In this document: positions 9,491 to 17,762 of the stretch, piece after piece
How positions within the stretch are numbered: the first letter of the stretch is position 1
How the letters are laid out: every line of letters starts with the position of its first letter
Origin: an uncultured Drancourtella sp.
GTDB taxonomy: Bacteria; Bacillota; Clostridia; Lachnospirales; Lachnospiraceae
NCBI GenBank assembly: GCA_937880845.1
Contig: CALFLL010000045.1
Span: 1 to 64,000, forward strand
DNA length: 64,000 nt
Reading direction: 5' to 3'
The notes under the pieces: model-generated
What the model saw: only the letters and a program-made list of their open reading frames with translations
Databases searched by the model: none
What the model was told of the DNA's origin: nothing
Translations under genes and position numbers: made by a program

Positions 9491-9640
9491 TTAAATGATA
9501 TTTAATCGCTTTATCTGCTGGTTATCATTCTCTACCAACCGTTTAGTTGTATGCAGGTAGATTTCTCTTGTAACCTGACTGTTTTCATGTCCGAGCCTTC
9601 TGGATATCGTATCAATGCTCACGCCATTTGATTGCCTGCA
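9491..9640 (-). pseudogene. Tyrosine integrase C-terminal remnant
   Basis: On the minus strand an open frame ending at 9491 reads NGVSIDTISRRLGHENSQ and on to TREIYLHTTKRL. This is the C-terminal catalytic part of a phage/ICE tyrosine recombinase, with the LGH box and the nucleophile Tyr in REIYLH. Recognisable homology is lost near 9635, so the N-terminal roughly 300 residues are missing. It points toward the tRNA-Leu about 150 bases away, the usual geometry of an integrase next to its attachment site. It is non-functional as it stands. Confidence 0.8.
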
Positions 9641-9720
9641 AAAGGGCAGGAGTGGCAAGGGGAACGCAGCTTACAAACATGATGAAAGAATTCATAGAAG
9701 AAGTAAACAAAGAAGAATGA
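9640..9720 (+). pseudogene. Phage protein C-terminal fragment, unidentified
   Basis: An open frame joins directly to the integrase scar and ends at 9720 with GTQLTNMMKEFIEEVNKEE. It overlaps the frame of the next phage HTH fragment. It looks like the tail of a small phage protein. It has no start codon with a ribosome site and I cannot name the family. Confidence 0.35.
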
Positions 9721-10321
9721 AGAATGGCTTTCGCCCGAAAGCCTGATAAAAATAGAGGGATGGGCTAGAAACAGTCTTACAGAAGAGCGGAGAGCAAAGA
9801 ATATGGGGATTTCTATTTCTACACTTAATAATTGGAAAAATAAGTATGTGTATACTTTGGATACCTTAAAAAGAGGGAAGAAAGTAGTTGACCGTCAGGT
9901 TGAAAATGCATTACTAAAAAGAGTATTGGGAAGTATATTGAAACAACAAGATAAACGGGCATTAGATGAATTTGAACGCCAAGCAGGTATCCTAGGAAAA
10001 AGCGTAACGGACCCGAAGAAAGAAGCGAGTGTAATAGTGAATGCGTCGTTTAAAAATGCTACGTTCTCAGACCGAATCTGGATGTATCAGGGAATGTTGA
10101 AATCAGAATTGGACAAACTCTTACAGACAGGATTGATACAGGGGCAGAATCCTCGTGTATTGGCTCGGCATCTGAAAGAGCGTTTTGGAGTAAGCCAGTA
10201 TAATGCAGAAAGACTAATGAGGACAGAGATGGCGAGGGTTCAAACGGAATCGGCTAAAAGGTCTATGGAAGAAAATGAGTTTGAAGAATATGAATTCATG
10301 GCTGAGGGTACTGCACTGTAG
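9709..10321 (+). pseudogene. Chimeric phage remnant: HTH (terminase small-type) fused to MuF head protein segment
   Basis: The frame begins without a start (EEWLSPESLIKIEGWARN) and continues through an ATG at 9803. Up to about 9923 it is a phage helix-turn-helix of the small-terminase type (GISISTLNNWKNKY, VDRQVENALLKR). From there on it matches the SPP1 gp7/MuF minor head protein: SDRIWMYQGMLKSELDKL, FGVSQYNAERLMRTEMARV, EFEEYEFMAEGTAL. The junction looks like a deletion that kept the reading frame and removed large terminase, portal and the start of the head gene. It stops just before the Cys motif usual in these proteins. It may still be translated from 9803 (172 aa), but no intact phage module remains. 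Confidence 0.7.
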
Positions 10322-10341
10322 ATGTGCTGTAACTCCGTATA

Positions 10342-10702
10342 TGGACAGAAAAGCATTTGAAAATTGGATAGAAGAAATATTGTAAAATCTATTTCAAAGC
10401 ATAGTGGTTTCTCTGAGATATACATATCGAAAGTGTATGATCATGTGTTTGTGAATGAATACGAATTATATGGTGGAATGAAGCGTTTTGAACCAGATTA
10501 TTACATGGCAAAGTCTTTTAGACGATTTCGAGAGGGAAAAGATATACAAGAACACGATATTATCCTTCTTAAGCATGAGCATCTGGAATATGGTCTAATG
10601 AATAAGCTAGGGCTTTCATATGACGAGGCACACAATTTGGCTCAGAGTAAATACGATTATGCGTATGCTCTTGATGAATTTAAGAAGAAAAATAATTTGT
10701 AG
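10342..10702 (+). pseudogene. C-terminal toxin-like domain of MuF phage head protein (frameshifted)
   Basis: Two frames are needed. MDRKAFENWIEEIL starts at 10342 and stops at about 10383. The continuing homology (SKHSGFSEIYISKVYDHVF) runs in another frame to 10702. It contains EPDYYMAKSFRRFREG, HDIILLKHEHLEYGLM and YDEAHNLAQSKYDYA. This combination is what I recall at the C-terminus of long phage MuF-type head proteins, a position often held by polymorphic toxin domains. The open part from 10364 gives 112 aa, beginning at a non-ATG codon. The HEH and DEAH-like acidic/His motifs could be catalytic, but activity is not shown. Confidence 0.55.
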
Positions 10703-10717
10703 AAAGGGAGTGAGAGC

Positions 10718-10951
10718 ATGGTAAGAATTGAAAAGGAAGAATTAACTGACCATATGGTTAGATACAGATATTTTCCAGAAAAATCAGAAAAGAGCGGTAT
10801 TGTAGCATTAAATAGAGATACGGGAGAGAGAATCCTTGAAAAACTTCTTGAAGGATATGGAAATAATTATGCCGCACATGCACTCAGAAGACTAGAGAAA
10901 TACCAGAGGAACGGAGAGTTCCCTGAAAGAGATATCGTTGTATGGTATTGA
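10718..10951 (+). CDS. Small phage protein following the MuF-type domain
   Basis: Protein of 77 aa with AGAAAGGGAGTGAG upstream of its ATG, and an intact frame. It is charged, soluble, and carries ALNRDTGERILEKLLEG and a tryptophan near its C-terminus (IVVWY). I recall similar small proteins directly behind MuF-type head genes with toxin-like tails, so a partner or immunity role is possible. That rests on position, not on a known domain. It is the only seemingly undamaged gene in the prophage remnant. Confidence 0.55.
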   Translation: MVRIEKEELTDHMVRYRYFPEKSEKSGIVALNRDTGERILEKLLEGYGNNYAAHALRRLEKYQRNGEFPERDIVVWY

Positions 10952-11003
10952 CACTACCAGTCAGAAATGGCCGGTGGTATTTTTATAAACAGGAGTGGTG
11001 TGA

Positions 11004-11230
11004 TTGATTGCGGTAGAAGTCCGAAAGGATAGGATTATTTTTTTCGGTCATGCACAATACGAAGCATTAGGAAAAGATATTGTGTGTGCCGGAGTTACTG
11101 CTTTAATAACAACATTAATAGATTCATCTCAGAATTGACGAACGATAAAATTCAATACGAAATTATGCTTGGATGGACCGATATACATTTTAGGGATCTA
11201 TCAGAAAAATCAAAAAGAACTTTGGATTAG
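11004..11230 (+). pseudogene. Prp-like cysteine protease, frameshifted
   Basis: From TTG 11004 the frame reads IAVEVRKDRIIFFGHAQYEA, then GKDIVCAGVTALITTLI, and hits a TGA after SSQN. Homology resumes in another frame (ELTNDKIQYEIMLGWTDIHF) and ends at 11228-11230. GHA and DIVCA are the His and Cys motifs of Prp, the protease that trims ribosomal protein L27 in Firmicutes, and phages carry close relatives. AGGAGTGG lies upstream. One base change in length around 11138 breaks it, so this copy is probably inactive. The C-terminal third is also shortened. Confidence 0.65.
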
Positions 11231-11417
11231 ATAATTACTCTTGACCTGGATAAATGCAGGAAAATTACGACCATGGAAGTAATTCAGAAGGTTGGACGTG
11301 CGATTGCAGTCAACGAGAGTGACAATCAGCTCATCAAAAAAGTGAAGAAATCTGTCAAAACTTCCCTCTACAATATACTAAAAGTCGCCGGCATTATATT
11401 TTATATAGGAAGAAGAG
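11231..11417. other. No gene recognised
   Basis: Residual phage-like AT-rich DNA between the Prp-like remnant and a terminator. A 66-codon open frame (from 11273) runs through the terminator hairpin and resembles nothing I know, so I do not call it a gene. Confidence 0.5.
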
Positions 11418-11457
11418 ATAGCGAAACTACAGGAAATGTGGTATTCGCTATTTTTTT
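11418..11457 (+). terminator. Terminator at the right end of the prophage remnant
   Basis: An 8-bp stem ATAGCGAA/TTCGCTAT (11418-11425 with 11444-11451) encloses a second stem (ACTACA/TGTGGT). Seven T follow from 11451. Confidence 0.85.
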
Positions 11458-11554
11458 GATGTATATTTTTTAACGAAAAATGGATAAAATCAAAAAACAG
11501 CAATTTTTACAAAAACTGAACGCTGGTCTTGTTAATAATTTTGAAAAATAAACA

Positions 11555-11583
11555 TTGAAAAACTGACAACTTAATAATATAAT
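11555..11583 (+). promoter_or_regulatory. Promoter of the APC permease gene
   Basis: TTGAAA (11555-11560), a 17-base spacer and TATAAT (11578-11583), 76 bases before the ATG. The 5' leader shows no obvious riboswitch. Confidence 0.7.
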
Positions 11584-11659
11584 GAAGTAGTCAGATTGAG
11601 AAGCATATTGATCGTTTTTAAAACGAAGATATGTAATAAGGCGAAGATTTGGGGGCAAT

Positions 11660-13063
11660 ATGAATATGGATAATAATTCAAAGTTTGACAAAGTACTAAG
11701 TTCAAAGGATATTTTTGTGATCGCTTTCGGGGCTATGATCGGCTGGGGATGGATCGTAATGGCAGGAGAGTGGATTGATTATGGAGGTTCTGCAGGGGCA
11801 ATGCTTGCGTTTCTCCTTGGAGGAATCATGGTTGTATTTGTTGGTCTGGTTTATGCAGAACTGACTTCTGCTATACCGGAATGTGGAGGGGCTCATGCAT
11901 TTAGTTTGCGAGCATTTGGAAAAAACGGATCTTTCATCTGTACATGGGCTTTGGTTCTTGGATATGTGGGTGTCGTTGCGTTTGAATCCTGTGCATTTCC
12001 GACGGTGATTAAATACATCGCACCAAATTTGGTAACAAAAGGATACCTATACACCATTGGCGGATTTGATATTTATGCATCTTGGCTTGCGATTGCGGTT
12101 ATCACGGCCATCGTTATTACAGCTGTTAATTATTCGGGTTCTAAATCAGCGGCAGAATTGCAGACAATCCTTACAGTCATCATTGCACTTGTTGGTATCG
12201 CACTGATTGCAGGTGCGGTTGCGACAGGTGATATGGAAAACATGCAGCCATTATTTAATAGTGACGGTGCCGTAGGCGGTGTATTTAAGGTGGCAGTTAT
12301 GACACCATTTATGCTTGTAGGATTTGATGTGATTCCACAGGCAGCAGAAGAAATCAATGTGCCGGTTAAAAAAATCGGAAAGATTATCATTCTTTCCATT
12401 GCCATGGCAGTTGCATGGTATGTGTTGATCGTGTTTGCGGTATCCATTGTTTTATCAAATGGTGAATTGATGTCATCTGAACTTGCAACGGCAGATGCAA
12501 TGAAAAAAGCATTTTTTAACAGTGATATCGCATCTACCATTTGTATCATCGGCGGGATCATGGGAATCATTACAAGCTGGAATTCTTTCTTTATTGGAGG
12601 TTCCAGAGCAATTTATTCTCTTGCAGAGTCAAAAATGATTCCACAGTCTCTTGCTAAACTGGATCCTAAAACAAAAACACCGGTCAATGCAGTACTGCTG
12701 ATCGGAGCGATTGCAGTAGCGGCTCCGTTCTTTGGTCAGTCCATGATGACATGGATCACAGATGCAGGAAGTTTTGCGATTTGTGTCGCTTATGTTATGG
12801 TTTCCCTTTCTTTTATTGCATTAAGAATCAAAGAACCGGATATGAACCGTCCGTACAAAATCCGATACGGTAAATTGGTAGGTTTTGCTTCTGTATTTAC
12901 GACAACGGTAATGTGTCTTTTATATATGATGCCGGGACAGTCCCAGCTGAAAAAAGAAGAATGGGTGATTGTAGGAGGATGGATTGTCCTTGGAGTCGGA
13001 TTTTATCTCTATTCAAGAGTAAAATACGATGAGAAAACTTCCCGTTCCGTATATGAAGGTTAA
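11660..13063 (+). CDS. APC family amino-acid/amine permease
   Basis: Protein of 467 aa with about 12 hydrophobic segments in the amino acid-polyamine-organocation fold. TM1 holds the broken-helix motif GAMIGWGW, and FVGLVYAELTSAIPECGG is the typical TM2-TM3 region. It is a cytoplasmic-membrane, ion-coupled transporter; substrate not deducible, though amino acids or ethanolamine-like amines are usual for this branch. GGGGGC lies before ATG 11660; an alternative ATG is two codons later. It is monocistronic, with its own promoter and a terminator at 13082-13114. Confidence 0.85.
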   Translation: MNMDNNSKFDKVLSSKDIFVIAFGAMIGWGWIVMAGEWIDYGGSAGAMLAFLLGGIMVVFVGLVYAELTSAIPECGGAHAFSLRAFGKNGSFICTWALVLGYVGVVAFESCAFPTVIKYIAPNLVTKGYLYTIGGFDIYASWLAIAVITAIVITAVNYSGSKSAAELQTILTVIIALVGIALIAGAVATGDMENMQPLFNSDGAVGGVFKVAVMTPFMLVGFDVIPQAAEEINVPVKKIGKIIILSIAMAVAWYVLIVFAVSIVLSNGELMSSELATADAMKKAFFNSDIASTICIIGGIMGIITSWNSFFIGGSRAIYSLAESKMIPQSLAKLDPKTKTPVNAVLLIGAIAVAAPFFGQSMMTWITDAGSFAICVAYVMVSLSFIALRIKEPDMNRPYKIRYGKLVGFASVFTTTVMCLLYMMPGQSQLKKEEWVIVGGWIVLGVGFYLYSRVKYDEKTSRSVYEG

Positions 13064-13081
13064 AGATGATCCTTGTGAAAG

Positions 13082-13114
13082 GAACGTTCCTGTTTTTATG
13101 GGGACGTTCTTTTT
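13082..13114 (+). terminator. Terminator after the APC permease
   Basis: A 9-bp stem (13082-13090 with 13101-13109, one G-T pair) is followed by five T. Confidence 0.85.
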
Positions 13115-13147
13115 GATTGGCGAAAATAAAAAGATGCGAAAAGATAC

Positions 13148-13176
13148 TTGCAACAAAAAGAGATGTAGGTTATCAT
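13148..13176 (+). promoter_or_regulatory. Promoter upstream of mntP
   Basis: TTGCAA (13148-13153), a 17-base spacer and TATCAT (13171-13176). Transcription would begin near 13183, just before a terminator-like hairpin. Confidence 0.5.
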
Positions 13177-13191
13177 GAAACAATGAAAGCA

Positions 13192-13227
13192 CGAGGCTTA
13201 TCTCAAGGATACAGGCTCGCTTTTTTT
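13192..13227 (+). terminator. Terminator-like hairpin in the mntP leader
   Basis: Stem CGAG/CTCG (13192-13195 with 13216-13219) continues with one mismatch and one bulge to TATC/GATA (13199-13202 with 13208-13211). Seven T follow. It lies between the promoter and the gene, so it may attenuate mntP. I do not see the conserved bases of the yybP-ykoY manganese riboswitch. Confidence 0.6.
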
Positions 13228-13263
13228 ATGATAGAGAAAGAAAAGACAATGCGGAGGAAAAAG

Positions 13264-13821
13264 ATGGGAATAGTAGAATTATTTTTTATTGCAGTAGGAC
13301 TTGCAATGGATGCTTTTGCAGTTTCGGTGTGTAAAGGGTTATCGGCAGGAAAGGCGAAGCCAAAATATATTTTGTGTGTGGGATGTTATTTCGGAGGATT
13401 TCAGGCGCTGATGCCGGCTGTCGGATATTTTGTCGGAAGATATTTTCAAGGAATGATCGAAAGCGTAGACCATTGGATCGCATTTGTTCTTCTTCTTGTT
13501 ATCGGAGGAAATATGATACGCGAATCAAGAAGCCAGGAAGAGTGTGTGGGAGCTAAATTTGATGTCAGAGAAATGACGGCATTGGCAGTCGCAACAAGTA
13601 TTGATGCCCTTGCAGTGGGAGTTACGTTTGCTTTTCTGAACGTCGATATTGTATCGGCTGTTTTATTTATCGGCTGCGTTACTTTTGTGTTGTCGGCAGT
13701 CGGACTCAAGATAGGCACGGTGTTTGGTACCAAATATAAATCAAAAGCAGAATGTTTCGGTGGAATCGTATTAATCTTAATCGGATTTAAAATTTTACTG
13801 GAGCATCTTTCCATTATTTAA
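13264..13821 (+). CDS. mntP: Manganese efflux pump MntP
   Basis: Small membrane protein of 185 aa with six hydrophobic segments in two repeats (DUF204 family). Each repeat holds an acidic motif: GLAMDAFAVSVCKG near residue 12 and ATSIDALAVGVTFAF near 115. These Asp residues are the Mn-binding sites of the family. The ATG at 13264 follows GGAGG by a normal spacing; the longer open frame upstream runs through the leader hairpin and is not credible. It exports Mn(II) from the cytosol. Confidence 0.92.
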   Translation: MGIVELFFIAVGLAMDAFAVSVCKGLSAGKAKPKYILCVGCYFGGFQALMPAVGYFVGRYFQGMIESVDHWIAFVLLLVIGGNMIRESRSQEECVGAKFDVREMTALAVATSIDALAVGVTFAFLNVDIVSAVLFIGCVTFVLSAVGLKIGTVFGTKYKSKAECFGGIVLILIGFKILLEHLSII

Positions 13822-13911
13822 ATATGGGGAAATCACATTGTAAAATCCAATAAAACAAAGTAAAATAGAACATAATGCATCAATTTGAAAAATGGAAAAG
13901 GGGGAAACAAT

Positions 13912-14464
13912 ATGCAAAAAAGACAGGGAGAGGCAGTGGCCAATATCGGAGTATTGAAACTGGTGTACGCAGGGGTATTGATTGCCATTGGGGTGATCTT
14001 GCCTCAGGCATTTCATATTTTTCGGACAAGCTGCCGGAAATACATTTCTTCCGATTCAGATTCCGGTATTTCTTGCCGGAATTCTTCTTGGAGCCAGATA
14101 TGGCCTGGGAGTAGGAATCATCGTGCCGGTTTTAAGCAGTATGCTGACAGGTATGCCTCCTGTTCCAAAAGTATATTTTATGATTTTTGAATTGGCGGCA
14201 TATGGGTTAGTGTCTGGAATTTTGGCACAGAAGAAGTATCCGGTATATTTGCGACTGATTCCGGCAATGATAGCAGGAAGAATCATATATGGATGTACTC
14301 TTATGGTTGCTGTTTATTTGCTGCATTTTCGTTTTCCTTTTGCCAATGGCGCGGCATTTGTAAGCGGAATTGTTACAGGGCTTCCGGGAATTGCGATCCA
14401 GTTGATCGTCATTCCGATATTGTATCGTATTTTAAAACAGGCAGGATTTACTTTTGAAGAGTAA
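13912..14464 (+). pseudogene. ECF transporter S component, frameshifted
   Basis: The ATG at 13912 starts MQKRQGEAVANIGVLKLVYA and GVLIAIGVILPQAFHIF. The family sequence then continues in another frame (GQAAGNTFLPIQIPVFLAGI, GARYGLGVGI, TGMPPVPKVYFMIFELAAYG) to the stop at 14464. The shift falls at a run of five T (14018-14022). With four T the frame is continuous and gives about 183 aa with five to six membrane segments, as expected for a substrate-binding S component of an energy-coupling factor vitamin importer. No ECF A or T genes are nearby. It is a real recent inactivation, a phase-variable run, or a sequencing error. Confidence 0.8.
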
Positions 14465-14503
14465 CAGATGGTTTTATAATGAAAAAGAATATGGAGAAGA
14501 ACA

Positions 14504-17143
14504 ATGGAAAATCAACAGTATGAAAATAAAAAGATAGTATTGATAGACGGACACAGCATTTTAAACAGAGCGTTTTACGGTGTGCCGGATCTGACAAACG
14601 CACAGGGACTTCATACCAATGCCATATATGGATTTTTAAATATCCTGTTTAAAATACTGGATGAAGAAAAACCGGAATTCTTGACAGTCGCATTTGACGT
14701 CCATGCACCTACGTTTCGTCATCAAATGTATGAAGCATATAAGGGAACACGAAAACCGATGGCTGAAGAGTTACGCCAACAGGTTCCGATAGTGAAAGAA
14801 GTTCTTCGTGCCATGGGGATAAGGATTGTTGAAAAAGAGGGACTGGAAGCGGACGATCTGATCGGTACATTATCCAGAAAATGTGAAGAACAGGGGATGA
14901 ATGTTACTGTACTTTCCGGAGACAGAGATCTTCTTCAGCTTGCAACAAAAAAAGTAAAGATACGGATTCCGAAAACAAAACAGGGACGTACGGAAATAGA
15001 AGATTATCTGGAAGAGGATGTAAAAGAACACTATCAGGTTACTCCAAAAGAATTTATTGATGTGAAAGCATTGATGGGGGATTCTTCTGACAATATTCCG
15101 GGAGTGCCAAGCATCGGGGAAAAAACGGCAACAAAGATCATAGTAGAATATGGAACCATTGAGAATGCATATGAGCATGTAAAAGAAATAAAACCGCCAA
15201 GAGCTGCCAAAGCCCTGGAAGAGCATTATGATCTTGCAAAAATGAGTAAGATTTTGGCTACCATTGATATTCATGCAAAATTTCCTTATGAAATCGAAGA
15301 GGGAAGAATCGGAAATCTTTATACGGAGGAGGCTTATGACTGCTTTCAGAAACTGCAGTTTAAAAATCTTCTTGGAAGATTTGATATTCAGGCACCGTCA
15401 GACACAATCGAAACCTGTTTTGAGGAAGTTTCTGATCCGGAAAAAGCGCAGGTTGTGTTTGAAAAAATAAAAAAGGCAGAAAAGGCGGGAATTGTGTTTG
15501 AACGTAACACAGAGAATCTGCTTCCTCTTTTTGCAAATCAGGCAGGATTGACGGCGGTTGGTCTTTGTTTTCTCGAACAGAAAGAAAAGGTATATCGTAT
15601 CTGTGTCAATGACCGGATCAGCTCCGGATATCTTTTTGAAAAAGTGTCAGAACTGACCAAAGGAAAAATGATTTTATCCATGTTGGATGTGAAAAAAGAA
15701 ATGAAACATTTGAACGTACAGGATCAGGACACTTTGTTTGACGTACATCTGGCGGCGTATCTTCTTAATCCTCTTGCAAATTCTTATGAAATATACGATA
15801 TTGCACAGGAATACTTGAATCTTATCATCGATGAGAAATTCCCGGAAGAAAAGAAGACATGTTACGGTGCCTATGCAATGTATAAAGCAGAAGAGGTGTT
15901 AAGGGAAAAGCTGCAGGAAGCAGAAATGGAAGACTTGTTTGAAAAAATAGAAATGCCTCTTGTGTTTGCGTTGCATGAGATGGAAACGGCAGGAGTAAAG
16001 GTAGAAAAGGAAGCACTTCGAACATACGGAGGAGAACTTGGAAAGAAGATTGAAGAGCTTGAAAAGGAAATTTATGACTTAGCAGGAGAAACTTTTAATA
16101 TCAATTCTCCAAAACAGTTGGGGGTTGTTTTGTTTGAACATTTACAGCTTCCTCACGGAAAGAAAACAAAATCCGGATTTTCCACGGCAGCCGATATTTT
16201 AGAAAAGCTTGCACCGGAATATCCGATCGTTTCTCGTATTTTGGAATACAGGCAGCTTGCAAAATTAAAATCGACCTATGCAGATGGGCTGATCAATTAT
16301 ATTTCCGAAGATGGAAGAATCCATGGAACTTTTAATCAGACAGTGACGGCAACCGGACGGATCAGCAGCACGGAACCGAATCTTCAGAATATTCCGGTGC
16401 GGATGGAACTGGGAAGAAGGATTAGAAAAGTTTTTGTTCCTGAAGAAGGATGTGTGTTTATTGATGCGGATTATTCACAGATTGAACTTCGGATTTTGGC
16501 ACATTGTTCCGGCGATGAGGCTTTGATACAGGCATATCGGGAAGCACAGGATATTCACAGAATGACCGCGTCACAGGTATTCCATACGCCGTTTGGAGAG
16601 GTAACGGATTTACAGAGAAGAAATGCCAAGGCAGTCAATTTCGGTATTGTATACGGAATCAGCTCTTTTGGATTAAGTCAGGATCTTAGTATTACAAGAA
16701 AAGAGGCCGGAGAATATATTGACAGATATTTTGAAACGTACCCAGGAGTAAAGGCTTATTTGGACGGCGAAGTGGCGTTTGCCAAAGAGAATGGGTATGT
16801 GTCAACAATGTTCGGAAGAAGACGTCCGGTTCCGGAACTTTCTTCAAGTAATTTTATGCAACGAAATTTTGGTGAACGAGTAGCAATGAATTCGCCAATC
16901 CAGGGAGCAGCGGCAGATATTATGAAAATTGCCATGATTCGGGTGAACAGAAGACTGAAGGAAGAGCAGTTAGGATCAAGGATTGTTCTTCAGGTTCACG
17001 ATGAACTTCTGGTAGAAACAAGGAAAGAAGAAAAAGAAGTCGTAAAAGGGATTTTAAAAGAAGAAATGGAACATGCAGCACAACTGAGAGTTCCGCTGAT
17101 CGCGGATATGCAGGAAGGCATGAACTGGTATGAGGCAAAATAA
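14504..17143 (+). CDS. polA: DNA polymerase I
   Basis: Protein of 879 aa. Order: 5'-3' exonuclease (1-290; DGHSILNRAF, GDSSDNIPGVPSIGEKTA), a degenerate 3'-5' exonuclease fold (about 310-480), and the family A polymerase (about 500-879; DADYSQIELRILAH, RRNAKAVNFGIVYGISSFGL, VHDEL). The proofreading acidic residues are not seen: the place of the DxE motif reads GIVFERNTE. This suggests no proofreading, as in Bacillus and Thermus enzymes. It repairs DNA and removes Okazaki primers. It is first in a tight run with coaE (3-base gap), a metallohydrolase and degV. Confidence 0.97.
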   Translation: MENQQYENKKIVLIDGHSILNRAFYGVPDLTNAQGLHTNAIYGFLNILFKILDEEKPEFLTVAFDVHAPTFRHQMYEAYKGTRKPMAEELRQQVPIVKEVLRAMGIRIVEKEGLEADDLIGTLSRKCEEQGMNVTVLSGDRDLLQLATKKVKIRIPKTKQGRTEIEDYLEEDVKEHYQVTPKEFIDVKALMGDSSDNIPGVPSIGEKTATKIIVEYGTIENAYEHVKEIKPPRAAKALEEHYDLAKMSKILATIDIHAKFPYEIEEGRIGNLYTEEAYDCFQKLQFKNLLGRFDIQAPSDTIETCFEEVSDPEKAQVVFEKIKKAEKAGIVFERNTENLLPLFANQAGLTAVGLCFLEQKEKVYRICVNDRISSGYLFEKVSELTKGKMILSMLDVKKEMKHLNVQDQDTLFDVHLAAYLLNPLANSYEIYDIAQEYLNLIIDEKFPEEKKTCYGAYAMYKAEEVLREKLQEAEMEDLFEKIEMPLVFALHEMETAGVKVEKEALRTYGGELGKKIEELEKEIYDLAGETFNINSPKQLGVVLFEHLQLPHGKKTKSGFSTAADILEKLAPEYPIVSRILEYRQLAKLKSTYADGLINYISEDGRIHGTFNQTVTATGRISSTEPNLQNIPVRMELGRRIRKVFVPEEGCVFIDADYSQIELRILAHCSGDEALIQAYREAQDIHRMTASQVFHTPFGEVTDLQRRNAKAVNFGIVYGISSFGLSQDLSITRKEAGEYIDRYFETYPGVKAYLDGEVAFAKENGYVSTMFGRRRPVPELSSSNFMQRNFGERVAMNSPIQGAAADIMKIAMIRVNRRLKEEQLGSRIVLQVHDELLVETRKEEKEVVKGILKEEMEHAAQLRVPLIADMQEGMNWYEAK

Positions 17144-17146
17144 AAG

Positions 17147-17734
17147 ATGAAGATAATAGGAATCACCGGCGGCGTGGGTGCCGGAAAAAGTACAATTTTA
17201 AATTATATGAGAGATGCTCATGGAGCTGCGATTTGCGAGGCAGATAAAGTAGCTCATGAACTGGAAAATCCGGGAGAAAACTGCTATGAGCAGATCATAA
17301 CACATTTTGGAGAGGAGATTCTTTCCGAGAACGGTGAAATCGATCGAAAGAAGCTTGGCAATATTGTGTTTCGGGAAAAAGAAAAGTTAACGCTTTTAAA
17401 CCGTATCGTGCACCCGCAGGTGAAAGAATATATAAAGAAAAAAATAAAAACGGAAAAAGAAAAAAAGACGGCACTTTTTGTTGTGGAAGCTGCACTTTTA
17501 ATCGAAGATCACTATGATGAAATCTGTGATGAATTATGGTATATTCATGCTTCGGATGAAGTAAGAAAAAGGCGATTGAAAGCATCTCGTGGATATTCGG
17601 ATGAGAAAATAGACGGAATCATGAGAAACCAAAAATCGGAAGAAGAATTTAGAAAATATTGCCGGGTTGTTATTGACAACAGTGGGGAAGTAAAAGATAC
17701 TTGCAGACAGGTAGAAAAAGCGTTAGAATCTTAG
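17147..17734 (+). CDS. coaE: Dephospho-CoA kinase
   Basis: Protein of 195 aa that phosphorylates dephospho-CoA to coenzyme A, the last step of CoA synthesis. The P-loop GITGGVGAGKST occupies residues 5-16. EADKVAHEL follows, and the lid segment carries KRRLKASRGYSDEKI. It begins three bases after the polA stop with little ribosome site of its own, so it is probably translationally coupled. The polA-coaE order is common in Firmicutes. Confidence 0.95.
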   Translation: MKIIGITGGVGAGKSTILNYMRDAHGAAICEADKVAHELENPGENCYEQIITHFGEEILSENGEIDRKKLGNIVFREKEKLTLLNRIVHPQVKEYIKKKIKTEKEKKTALFVVEAALLIEDHYDEICDELWYIHASDEVRKRRLKASRGYSDEKIDGIMRNQKSEEEFRKYCRVVIDNSGEVKDTCRQVEKALES

Positions 17735-17762
17735 CAGACAAAGAGAACGGAGACGAAAGAAC

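Noticed and set aside
11273..11473. 66-codon open frame
   Set aside because: It reads through a strong terminator hairpin and has no recognised similarity.
13115..13263. yybP-ykoY manganese riboswitch before mntP
   Set aside because: The conserved loop sequences are not there and the leader is too short.
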